A DNA stretch of 61,162 nucleotides from contig DASSEW010000092.1 in assembly GCA_035695065.1 (NCBI GenBank), positions 1 through 61,162 on the forward strand. Reading direction: 5' to 3'. The position numbers and the translations under genes were made by a program. Numbering within the stretch: the stretch's first letter is position 1; every line of letters begins with the position of its first letter. Origin of the DNA: 66-474 sp035695065. Its GTDB lineage: Bacteria; Pseudomonadota; Gammaproteobacteria; Xanthomonadales; Rhodanobacteraceae. The notes beneath the pieces are model-generated. The model saw only the letters and a program-made list of their open reading frames with translations. It was not told the DNA's origin and searched no databases. This document shows positions 1 to 9,069 of the stretch, piece by piece.

Positions 1-110
1 ATCGCCTCTCCGACCTGCTGTTCGTGCTGGCGCGCGTGCTGGCGCGTTCCAGTGGCCACGGGGAAGTGCTGTGGCAACACGAACGCAGGAAGCGCAGCAA
101 GCCAGCGTAG
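1..110 (+). CDS. cob(I)alamin adenosyltransferase, C-terminal fragment
   Basis: Only the last 35 codons are present, in frame from base 3 and ending with TAG at 108-110; the gene begins outside the window. The visible tail, RLSDLLFVLARVLAR followed by GEVLWQHERR, matches the conserved C-terminal helix of PduO-type ATP:cob(I)alamin adenosyltransferases. These enzymes transfer the adenosyl group of ATP to reduced corrinoid to make adenosylcobalamin in the cytoplasm. The next gene starts on the base after the stop codon, so the two are probably cotranscribed. The assignment rests on a short motif. Confidence 0.75.
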   Translation, partial: RLSDLLFVLARVLARSSGHGEVLWQHERRKRSKPA

Positions 111-1025
111 ATGCGCCTCTACACCCATCCCGCCTGCCTGCAGCACGACCCGGGTGTGGGCCATCCCGAATCGCCGGCGCGCCTGCGCGCGGTGCTGGAA
201 GCGCTGGACGATCCACGCTTCGCGCACATCGAACGCGTCGAGGCGCCGCGCGCCACGCGCGAGCAATTGCTGCGCGTGCATGAGCCGGCGTACGTCGAAA
301 ACATCCATGCAAACGCGCCGCAAAATGGTTCGCTGCGGCTCGATCCGGACACGGTGATGTCGCCTGCTTCGCTGGAAGCGGCCGAACGCGGGGCCGGCGC
401 GGTCTGCGCGGCGGTTGACGCAGTAATGGCGGAAGAAACGAAGCGCGTCTTCTGCGCGGTGCGCCCGCCCGGCCATCACGCCACGCCCGATGCGGCGATG
501 GGCTTCTGCATCTTCAACGGCATCGCGGTCGGCGCGGCGCACGCATTGGCGACACATGGACTGGAACGCGTCGCGATCCTCGATCCCGACGTGCACCACG
601 GCAATGGCACGCAAGATATTTTCTGGCGCGAACCGCGCGTGCTTTATCTCTCCAGCCACCAGATGCCGCTCTATCCGGGCACCGGCGCGCGTAGCGAACG
701 CGGCGTGGGCAACGTCGTGAACGCGCCGCTGCCGCCGCAGTCCGGTTCCCGCGAATTCCGGGCGGCCTGGGATGAGATTCTGTTCCCGGCGTTGGAGGAT
801 TTTCGTCCGCAGCTGCTGCTGGTTTCGGCCGGCTTCGATGCGCACCGGCTGGATCCGTTGGCGCAATTGCAGCTCCAGGCGGACGACTATGCGTGGCTCA
901 CGCGGCGACTTTGCGAAATCGCGGACGAGCACGCGCAAGGCCGCGTGGTGTCCGTACTGGAAGGCGGATACAGCCTGGAAGCGCTGCGCGAATGCGCGGC
1001 GGCTCATGTCGCGGCCCTGCTCTGA
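111..1025 (+). CDS. histone deacetylase family protein (class II-like, acetylpolyamine amidohydrolase fold)
   Basis: A 304-residue cytoplasmic zinc hydrolase of the arginase/deacetylase superfamily. Landmarks are PPGHHA near residue 123, DVHHGNGT near 160 (zinc Asp and His) and SAGFDAH near 243 (second zinc Asp). The catalytic Tyr region is the EGGYS near residue 284. The usual D-F-D before the HH pair reads D-P-D here. Bacterial members deacetylate acetyl-lysine, acetylpolyamines or small molecules, and the substrate cannot be read from sequence. The ATG abuts the TAG of the upstream adenosyltransferase, which suggests translational coupling. Confidence 0.9.
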   Translation: MRLYTHPACLQHDPGVGHPESPARLRAVLEALDDPRFAHIERVEAPRATREQLLRVHEPAYVENIHANAPQNGSLRLDPDTVMSPASLEAAERGAGAVCAAVDAVMAEETKRVFCAVRPPGHHATPDAAMGFCIFNGIAVGAAHALATHGLERVAILDPDVHHGNGTQDIFWREPRVLYLSSHQMPLYPGTGARSERGVGNVVNAPLPPQSGSREFRAAWDEILFPALEDFRPQLLLVSAGFDAHRLDPLAQLQLQADDYAWLTRRLCEIADEHAQGRVVSVLEGGYSLEALRECAAAHVAALL

Positions 1026-1101
1026 TGCAAGGCGGTGGCGCGAATTCCGCGCCAGACCCGCTTTCTGTTAATTTAACGTGGTTCCAGGACGAGGATGTCA
1101 C

Positions 1102-3381
1102 GTGCTGCGCCAACCTTCACCGCTGACGCCGCGCGCGCTCGCATTCGCCATCGCGCTGGCCGTGCTGCCGGCCGCCGCCGCGGTGGCGCAGACCACCACG
1201 CAATACGTCTGTCCGCTGGGCGCATTCACCTGTCCGCGCATCAAGAACGATTACAGCCTCTGCAAGAAGAACGACCTGCTCGATTTCTACGTGCCGGGCC
1301 TGCCGACCACGGGCGACGCTTCGCAGGCGGTCTCCGACGTCCAGGCCGATCGCCTGGAAAGTCCGGACAGCAATGTGTTCCATCTCTACGGCGACGTGCG
1401 CCTGCAACGGCTTGACGAACTGCTGCGGGCCGATCGCATCGACTACAACCGTGACACCACGGCGTACCTCGCGACCGGCGACGTGCGTTACCAGGATCGC
1501 AGCCAGTTGTTCTCCGCCGCACGCATGCAGGGCACCACCAATCCCGAGCACGGCGTGGCGGATGACGTCCGGTTCCAGATGCTGACTTCTCGCGGCAACG
1601 GTGACGCCAAGCAGGTGACCGTGCTCGACGAGGATCATGCGATGTACACGCAGGGCAGTTTCTCGACCTGCGATCCGAGCGATCGGGTATGGGAAATCCG
1701 CTCTTCGCAGATGACCGCCGACCAGACCACCGGCGTCGGTCGCGCGCACGACGTCACCCTGCGCCTGAAGGGCGTGCCGATCCTGTGGCTGCCGTACATG
1801 CGCTTCCCGATCAACAACGAGCGGCAGTCGGGCTTCCTGTATCCGCAGTTCGGCAACAACAGCCACTCCGGTTTCTATTTCGCGTTGCCCTACTACTTCA
1901 ACCTGGCGCCGAACTACGACGCGACCGTCACGCCGCGGATCTATTCCGAGCGCGGCCTGATGATGGGCGGCGAGTTCCGCTACCTGATCGGCGGCAGCAG
2001 CGGCATCCTGCAACTCGACTACATGCCGCACGACCGGGTCGCGGACACCGATCGCGGCATCCTGCATTTCGCCGACTCCACCTATCTCGCACCGGGCTGG
2101 GCATTCAGCGCCAGCGTTAATCGCGTCACCGACAAGAGCTACTTCCAGGATTTCGGCAACAACCTCATCGTCGCCGCAACCTCGCTGCTCGGCTCCTCGG
2201 CATACATTCGCGGCAACGGCAGCTGGTGGGATGCGGGGCTGGGGGTGGACACCTGGCAGGTCACCAATCCCGATATCCCGGATTCGGCGGAACCTTACAA
2301 GCGGCTGCCGCGACTCTATTTCAACGCCAACAAGCCATTCGGTCCGCTGGGCGGGCCGGAATGGGGGATCAATGCCGAAGCGGTGCGCTTCTACAGCCCC
2401 TTCCGTCTCAACGGCGAGCGGTTCGATGCGTATCCGTACCTCGCCTGGCCCATGCAGGGCGCGGCTTGGTTCGTGCGGCCGGAAATCGGGTATCGCTACA
2501 CCACTTACAACCTGGAGCGTCCGGTGTTCGCCGGAGGTCCGACCACGCCCAGCCGCAGCGTGCCGATCTTCGACCTTGATGCCGGACTGATCTTCGAGCG
2601 CGACACCAACCTGTTCGGCAACAGCTATACGCAGACCTTGGAGCCGCGCCTGTATTACCTGCGCGTGCCCTATCGCAACCAGAGCGACTTGCCGCTGTTC
2701 GACACCGCCCCGCTGACTTTCGATTTCTGGCAGTTGTTCACCACCAATCGTTTCTCCGGTGCGGACCGGCAGGAAGACGCCAACAACCTCTCGCTGGCAC
2801 TCACCACGCGTTTCCTGGACGACAACGGCGTGGAGAAAATCTCCGCCAGCCTGGGCGAAATCCATTACTTCGATCCGCAGCGCGTGCAGTATTCGCCGTA
2901 CGCGAAACCCACCGACTTCACGGGTTCCGACTACGTCGCCAACCTGCAGGTCTCGCTGTCCGACAACTGGAGGCTGACCGCCTCGCATCTGTGGAACGTG
3001 CAGACCGGCGCCACCGACGTGTCGACGGTCGGCGTGCAACGCCGGGTCGGCGAAGACGGCGTGCTCAATTTCTCCTACCGCTACCGCACGAACCTGCTGG
3101 AGCAGGCCGACGTGTCCGGCGAAATCCCGGTTTCTGCGAACTGGAAACTGGTCGGCCGCTACGACTATTCGCTGCGCGACCAGAAAGTGGTGGATGCCTT
3201 CGCCGGCCTGGAATGGGACGGCTGCTGCACCGCCGCCCGCGTGCTGGTGCGCCGCTACGTCCGTGACTACAAGGGCGACGTCAGCAACGCCATCTTCTTC
3301 GAGGTCGAATTCAAGGGCCTTGGCGAATACGGCCAGAAGACCGAGAGCTTCCTGCACCACTCGATCATGGGTTACCAGTAA
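1102..3381 (+). CDS. lptD: LPS-assembly outer membrane protein LptD
   Basis: LptD is the outer-membrane beta-barrel that, with LptE, inserts lipopolysaccharide into the outer leaflet. I choose the GTG at 1102 (759 residues): GAGGAT lies just upstream and the product then begins with a clean signal peptide ending AAVAQ. An in-frame GTG at 1078 would add eight poorly conserved residues. The N-terminal OstA/LptA-like beta-jellyroll follows (about residues 70-220, with VFHLYGDVRLQ and DRIDYN), then the long barrel rich in Tyr, Phe and Trp. Cysteines occur early (CPLGAFTCPR) and late (DGCCTAARV), as needed for the interdomain disulfides. It starts the lptD-surA-pdxA-rsmA-apaG-apaH run. Confidence 0.96.
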   Translation: MLRQPSPLTPRALAFAIALAVLPAAAAVAQTTTQYVCPLGAFTCPRIKNDYSLCKKNDLLDFYVPGLPTTGDASQAVSDVQADRLESPDSNVFHLYGDVRLQRLDELLRADRIDYNRDTTAYLATGDVRYQDRSQLFSAARMQGTTNPEHGVADDVRFQMLTSRGNGDAKQVTVLDEDHAMYTQGSFSTCDPSDRVWEIRSSQMTADQTTGVGRAHDVTLRLKGVPILWLPYMRFPINNERQSGFLYPQFGNNSHSGFYFALPYYFNLAPNYDATVTPRIYSERGLMMGGEFRYLIGGSSGILQLDYMPHDRVADTDRGILHFADSTYLAPGWAFSASVNRVTDKSYFQDFGNNLIVAATSLLGSSAYIRGNGSWWDAGLGVDTWQVTNPDIPDSAEPYKRLPRLYFNANKPFGPLGGPEWGINAEAVRFYSPFRLNGERFDAYPYLAWPMQGAAWFVRPEIGYRYTTYNLERPVFAGGPTTPSRSVPIFDLDAGLIFERDTNLFGNSYTQTLEPRLYYLRVPYRNQSDLPLFDTAPLTFDFWQLFTTNRFSGADRQEDANNLSLALTTRFLDDNGVEKISASLGEIHYFDPQRVQYSPYAKPTDFTGSDYVANLQVSLSDNWRLTASHLWNVQTGATDVSTVGVQRRVGEDGVLNFSYRYRTNLLEQADVSGEIPVSANWKLVGRYDYSLRDQKVVDAFAGLEWDGCCTAARVLVRRYVRDYKGDVSNAIFFEVEFKGLGEYGQKTESFLHHSIMGYQ

Positions 3382-3412
3382 CCCCTTGAACTTTGCCGCC
3401 GCGCCACGATCC

Positions 3413-3440
3413 AAACCGGCGCGGTCATTCGCGCCGGTTT
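3413..3440. other. perfect hairpin between lptD and surA
   Basis: AAACCGGCGCG (3413-3423) and CGCGCCGGTTT (3430-3440) form a perfect 11-bp stem around a 6-base loop, 31 bases after the lptD stop. There is no run of T after it, so it is not a classical terminator for either strand. It could be a partial attenuator, an mRNA 3'-end stabiliser for lptD or a palindromic repeat. The structure is seen directly; the function is inferred. Confidence 0.5.
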
Positions 3441-3511
3441 AACGGGACAACCGCCGCGGTTCCGGTACACTTCGCCTTTCGTTCCGCTGCCCTGCAGCCC
3501 ACCATCCTCTC

Positions 3512-4894
3512 ATGACCAAGATTCTTGCCCTGAGTGCCGCCTTCCTGCTTGCAGCGGGCGCGGCGACCACCGCTTCCGCGCAATTGCTGAGTGCCGACAG
3601 CCCGCCCGCACCGCAGCAGGACGCCACGCTCGACCGCGTCGTCGCGGTGGTGAACGATGGCGTGGTCCTGCAGAGCGAGCTGGACGCGGCGATGGCGACG
3701 GTCCAGCACCAGTACGCCAGTCACCCCGATCAATTGCCGCCGCCGGCCGTGCTGCAGAAGCAGGTGCTGGATCGGCTGATCATGAACAAGCTGCAGGTGC
3801 AGCGCGCCAAGGACAACGGCCTGCGCGTGTCCGACGACGAGTTGGACGCGGCGATGGATGCCGTCGCCAAGCAGAACAACATGACCCTGCCGCAGCTGCA
3901 ACAGGCGATGGCACAGGACCACGTGGACTACACCGCCTTCCGCGAGAACCTGCGCGACCAGTTGCTGATCCAGCGGCTGCGCCAGCAGGTGATGCAGCAG
4001 TCGGTCCAGGTTTCCGACGCCGAAGTCGACAACATGCTCGCCAATCCCGCGTTCAAGGCCGGCGAAGTGCACCTGGCGCACATCGATGTCGCGCTCCCCG
4101 ACGGCGCCGACGCCAAGGCGATCGCGGCAGGCCAGGCGAAGGCGGACAAGATCGAGGCCGACCTGAAGGGCGGCAAGGATTTTTCGGCCGAGGCGATCAG
4201 CTCCTCGAACGCTTCCGACGCGCTGGACGGCGGCGACCTGGGCTGGCACCGCGTCGACGAGCTGCCGGCCGCGTTCGCCGCGCAGGTCGAGCAGATGCAA
4301 CCGGGGCAGGTCTCGCAGCCGATGCGCACGCCGGGCGGATTCACCATCATCAAGCTGGTGGACCGGCGCGGCGCCGATGCCAAGCAGATCGTCACGGAAT
4401 TCCACGCGCGCCACATCATGATCAAGCCGAACGCGCTGGTGTCCGAACAGGACGCGCAGGACAAGATCAACGCGATCTACCACGCGGTGGTGGACGACCA
4501 CGCGGACTTCGCCGCGCTGGCCAAGAAGGATTCCGACGACACCACCAACGCCAACATCGGCGGCGACATGGGCTGGTTCATGCAGGACGACTGGGGTAGC
4601 GACATCGGCAAGCTGGTTGCGTCGATGCAGCCGGGCCAGGTTTCGCAGCCGTTCCGAAGCCAGGACGGTTCCTGGCACCTGATCCAGTTGCTCGGCACGC
4701 GCCAGGCGGACAAGACCGAGGACATCCAGCGCGAGCAGGCGCGCCAGGCGATCGCCGCGCGCAAGGGCGCCGATGCCTACGAGCAGTTCCTGCGCGACAT
4801 GCGGTCGGATGCCTACATCGACATCCGCCTGCCGGGCGCGCAGGACGACCAGACCGCCAGCGCCGACACGACGGGCAGTTCCTCTGCGCAATGA
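3512..4894 (+). CDS. surA: periplasmic chaperone / peptidyl-prolyl isomerase SurA
   Basis: A 460-residue periplasmic chaperone that escorts unfolded outer-membrane proteins, LptD among them, to the BAM complex. The ATG at 3512 gives a signal peptide ending at about residue 24 (TTASA). The N-terminal SurA domain (LDRVVAVVNDGVVLQSEL at about residues 41-58) is followed by two parvulin modules, about residues 185-290 (VHLAHIDVALP) and 295-400 (FHARHIMIKP), and a C-terminal helix. It is slightly longer than the enterobacterial protein because of a polar C-terminal tail. Its stop overlaps the pdxA start in an ATGA. Confidence 0.97.
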   Translation: MTKILALSAAFLLAAGAATTASAQLLSADSPPAPQQDATLDRVVAVVNDGVVLQSELDAAMATVQHQYASHPDQLPPPAVLQKQVLDRLIMNKLQVQRAKDNGLRVSDDELDAAMDAVAKQNNMTLPQLQQAMAQDHVDYTAFRENLRDQLLIQRLRQQVMQQSVQVSDAEVDNMLANPAFKAGEVHLAHIDVALPDGADAKAIAAGQAKADKIEADLKGGKDFSAEAISSSNASDALDGGDLGWHRVDELPAAFAAQVEQMQPGQVSQPMRTPGGFTIIKLVDRRGADAKQIVTEFHARHIMIKPNALVSEQDAQDKINAIYHAVVDDHADFAALAKKDSDDTTNANIGGDMGWFMQDDWGSDIGKLVASMQPGQVSQPFRSQDGSWHLIQLLGTRQADKTEDIQREQARQAIAARKGADAYEQFLRDMRSDAYIDIRLPGAQDDQTASADTTGSSSAQ

Positions 4895-5886
4895 ACGCCG
4901 CGGCATTGCCGCGGCTGGCCCTTACCGCCGGCGAGCCGGCGGGCGTGGGCCCTGAACTGCTCGCGCGGCTTGCGGCCTCGCCGTTCCCCGCCGACCTGAT
5001 CGCGATTTCCGATGCCGGCTTGCTGGAACGGGCCGCACGCGCCTGCGGCGTTGCGCTCAGGATCGAACCGTTCGACGGCGAGCGACGCACGTTGCGTGCG
5101 CCAGGCACGCTGCGGCTGGTCGAGATTCCATTGCGTGAAACCGAAACGCCGGGCCGCCCGGCCGCGCGCAACGCCTTCCATGTATTGAACTCGCTGGCGC
5201 GTGCCGCGGACGGCTGCATGGGCGGCGAGTTCGACGCGGTGGTCACCGCGCCGGTACAGAAGTCCGTGATCAACGATGCCGGCGAAGCCTTCAGCGGCCA
5301 CACCGAATTCTTCGCGCAGCGGGCCGGTTGCGACGTGGTGATGATGCTGGCTTCGCCCGAGCTGCGCGTCGCGCTCGCGACGACGCATTTGCCGCTGTCG
5401 AAAGTCCCGCAGGCGATCACGCGCGAATCGCTCACGCGCACGCTGCGGATCTTGCGCGCGGAACTGGTCGCGAAGTTCGGGATCGAACGGCCGCGCATCG
5501 CGGTGCTGGGGCTGAATCCGCACGCTGGCGAAGCCGGGCACCTGGGCCACGAGGAAATCGACACGCTGATTCCTGCGATGGATGCGATGCGCGCGGAAGG
5601 CTTCGCGCTGGCCGGCCCGCTGCCGGCCGACACCGCCTTCGTGCCGGCGCAGCGCGCGCACTACGATGCGGTGCTGGCGATGTACCACGACCAGGCCTTG
5701 CCGGTGCTCAAGAGCGAAGCCTTCGATCGCACGGTCAACATCACGCTCGGCCTGCCTTTCATCCGCACTTCGGTGGATCACGGCACCGCGCTGGATCTGG
5801 CCGGCAGCGGCCGTGCCGATCCGTCCAGCCTGTTCGCGGCGGCGGAACTGGCCCTTCAGCTCGCAGCACGGCGCGCGCGCGCCTGA
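4891..5886 (+). CDS. pdxA: 4-hydroxythreonine-4-phosphate dehydrogenase PdxA
   Basis: A 331-residue NAD-dependent dehydrogenase of the DXP-dependent pyridoxal phosphate pathway. It oxidises 4-phosphohydroxy-L-threonine, and the product is condensed by PdxJ. Family signatures are LTAGEPAGVGPEL at the N terminus, TAPVQKSVIN, SGHTEFFAQ (metal/substrate His), LGLNPHAGEAGHLG and MYHDQALPVLK (second metal His). The ATG overlaps the surA stop by four bases, and rsmA begins 3 bases after the pdxA stop. Three other vitamin B6-linked genes (pdxH, yggS and PLP enzymes) occur elsewhere in the window. Confidence 0.97.
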   Translation: MNAAALPRLALTAGEPAGVGPELLARLAASPFPADLIAISDAGLLERAARACGVALRIEPFDGERRTLRAPGTLRLVEIPLRETETPGRPAARNAFHVLNSLARAADGCMGGEFDAVVTAPVQKSVINDAGEAFSGHTEFFAQRAGCDVVMMLASPELRVALATTHLPLSKVPQAITRESLTRTLRILRAELVAKFGIERPRIAVLGLNPHAGEAGHLGHEEIDTLIPAMDAMRAEGFALAGPLPADTAFVPAQRAHYDAVLAMYHDQALPVLKSEAFDRTVNITLGLPFIRTSVDHGTALDLAGSGRADPSSLFAAAELALQLAARRARA

Positions 5887-5888
5887 AC

Positions 5889-6692
5889 ATGGCGCGTCCG
5901 AAGAAACATTACGGCCAGCACTTCCTGCACGAGCGCGGGATCATCGATCGCATCGTCGCGGCGATCGCGCCCCAGCCGGGCGATCGCATCGTCGAGATCG
6001 GGCCCGGCGAAGGCGCGCTGACCCTGCCGCTGCTCGACGCCGCGCACACGCTCACCGCGATCGAACTGGACGCCGAGCTGATCGAACCGCTGCAAGCAGC
6101 AGCTCGACTGCGCGGCGAGCTCACGATCATCCACGCCGACGTGCTGGAAGTGGATTTCACCGCGCTTGCGGGCGACGGCAAGCTGCGGCTGGCCGGCAAC
6201 CTGCCCTATTACGTTTCGTCGCCGATCCTGTTCCACTGCCTGCAGCACGCGCGCGCGATCAGCGACATGGTGTTCATGCTGCAGAAGGAAGTGGTGGATC
6301 GGATGGCCGCCGCGCCCGGCGGCAAGACCTACGGACGCCTGTCGGTGATGCTGCAGCTGGCGTGCAGGGTCGAGCCGCTGCTGCGCGTGCCGCCCGGCGC
6401 GTTCCGGCCGCCGCCACAGGTGGATTCGGCCGTGGTGCGGCTGCTGCCGCACGCGACGCCGCTGGATGCCGGGGTGGATCACGCAACCGTCGAGGCCGTC
6501 GTCCGTGCGGCCTTCGGCAAGCGTCGCAAGACACTGGCGAACGCGCTGTCCGGTTTGCTGGGTGCGGAAGCCATCCGCGCCGCCGGCATCGACCCCAGGG
6601 CTCGCGCGGAAACGCTGTCGCCACGGCAGTACGTCGAGCTCGCGCGCCACGCGGACTTGCAGCGTTCACGCGTCCTCCCCGACAATTCCTGA
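5889..6692 (+). CDS. rsmA: 16S rRNA (adenine1518/1519-N6)-dimethyltransferase RsmA/KsgA
   Basis: A 267-residue SAM-dependent enzyme that dimethylates two adjacent adenosines in the 3'-terminal hairpin of 16S rRNA, a late step in 30S assembly. The N terminus RPKKHYGQHFLHE is diagnostic. The SAM-binding loop EIGPGEGALT lies near residue 38 and the catalytic motif NLPYY near 105. The start is the ATG at 5889, two bases after the pdxA stop. The gene order pdxA-rsmA-apaG-apaH matches enterobacteria. Confidence 0.97.
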   Translation: MARPKKHYGQHFLHERGIIDRIVAAIAPQPGDRIVEIGPGEGALTLPLLDAAHTLTAIELDAELIEPLQAAARLRGELTIIHADVLEVDFTALAGDGKLRLAGNLPYYVSSPILFHCLQHARAISDMVFMLQKEVVDRMAAAPGGKTYGRLSVMLQLACRVEPLLRVPPGAFRPPPQVDSAVVRLLPHATPLDAGVDHATVEAVVRAAFGKRRKTLANALSGLLGAEAIRAAGIDPRARAETLSPRQYVELARHADLQRSRVLPDNS

Positions 6693-6693
6693 C

Positions 6694-7086
6694 ATGGCCG
6701 AACGCGACAACAACGCGTCCTACTCCATCCAGGTCTCGGTGGACACACGCTTCGTGGTCGAGCAATCGCAACCCGAAGCCGATCGCTACGTGTTCGCCTA
6801 TACCGTCACGCTCCGCAACATCGGCGAGGTGCCGGCGCGGCTGCTGTCGCGGCACTGGATCATCACCGACGCGAACGGCAAGATCGAGGAAGTGCGCGGC
6901 GACGGCGTGGTCGGCGAGCAGCCGCGGCTGAAGCCCGGCGAGGGCTACAGCTACACCTCCGGCGCGGTGCTGGAAACCAGCGTCGGCACGATGCGCGGCG
7001 CCTACTTCCTGCACGCCGACGACGGAACCGATTTCGAGACTCCGATTCCGGAATTCGTGCTCTCCGTTCCGCGCACGATCCACTGA
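6694..7086 (+). CDS. apaG: ApaG family protein
   Basis: A 130-residue cytoplasmic protein with the fibronectin-III-like ApaG fold. Conserved features are the FAYTVTLRNIG strand, ARLLSRHWIITDANG, and the glycine-rich turn EVRGDGVVGEQP resembling a nucleotide-binding loop, then YSYTSGAVLETSVGTMRGAY. The biochemical role is unsettled; the family is linked to CoA/nucleotide binding and to apaH by gene order. The ATG lies one base after the rsmA stop and apaH follows 12 bases later. Confidence 0.96.
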   Translation: MAERDNNASYSIQVSVDTRFVVEQSQPEADRYVFAYTVTLRNIGEVPARLLSRHWIITDANGKIEEVRGDGVVGEQPRLKPGEGYSYTSGAVLETSVGTMRGAYFLHADDGTDFETPIPEFVLSVPRTIH

Positions 7087-7894
7087 GGGACGCAGCGCAT
7101 GGCCGTCTACGCGATCGGCGATGTGCAAGGCTGCTACCCGGAACTGCGGCGTCTCCTGGACAAGCTGAAGTTCGATCCTGCGTCCGACACGTTGTGGTTC
7201 TGCGGTGACCTGGTCAACCGCGGCGGCGAATCGCTGGAAGTGTTGCGACTGCTGCACGGCATGCGCGAGCGCTGCATCGTCGTGCTCGGCAATCACGACC
7301 TGAGCCTGCTCGCGGTCGCGCAGCGCGCCGCCGAAGCGCGCCTGCACGTGAATCCGGACTTGCGCCGCGTGCTGGAAGCGGAAGATTCGCAGGTGCTGCT
7401 GGACTGGCTGCGCGCGCAGAAGCTGATCCATTGCGACGAGAAGCTGCGTTTCACGATCGTCCATGCCGGGCTCGCACCCTCGTGGACGCTGAAGCAGGCG
7501 CTGCGCGTCGGCCGCGAAGTCGAACGCGCGCTCACTGGGCCTTCGCATCGCGCGTTGCTGGCGCGCATGTTCGGCAACAAGCCTTCGCGCTGGTCGTCCA
7601 AGCTCCACGGCAACGATCGCCTGCGTGCGGCGATCAACATCCTCACCCGCATGCGCTATTGCGACGTGCACGGGCGCATCGACTTCGACGCCAAGGGCAT
7701 GCCGGGCTCGCAGCGCGCGGGACTGTATCCGTGGTTCTCGGTTCCCGGCGTGAAGCCGCGCGACACCCGCATCGTCTGCGGCCACTGGTCCACGCTCGGC
7801 CGCTTCGCGGGGCTCGGCGTCTACGCGATCGACACCGGCGCGGTGTGGGGCGGCAAGCTGACCGCGCTGCGGCTGGACGAAGAGGAACCGCGAT

Positions 7895-8950
<1,056 letters not shown>

Positions 8951-9069
8951 GGCTGGTTCTTGCGTCGGGGATTGGCGCAATGTAGCCGAGCGGCGGCGCA
9001 AGTGTGTGCGTCGCGGGTCGCATCGACGCGCAACGAACGCGTGCGCCCGAGCTACCCGTACCAGCGTCA

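Noticed and set aside
1026..1101. A sigma-E promoter for lptD, expected from enterobacteria
   Set aside because: No match to GGAACTT-N16-TCTGA was found in the gap.
1117..3414. A 765-codon minus-strand frame opposite lptD
   Set aside because: Shadow of lptD, with low-complexity Val/Ala/His/Arg composition and no recognisable family.
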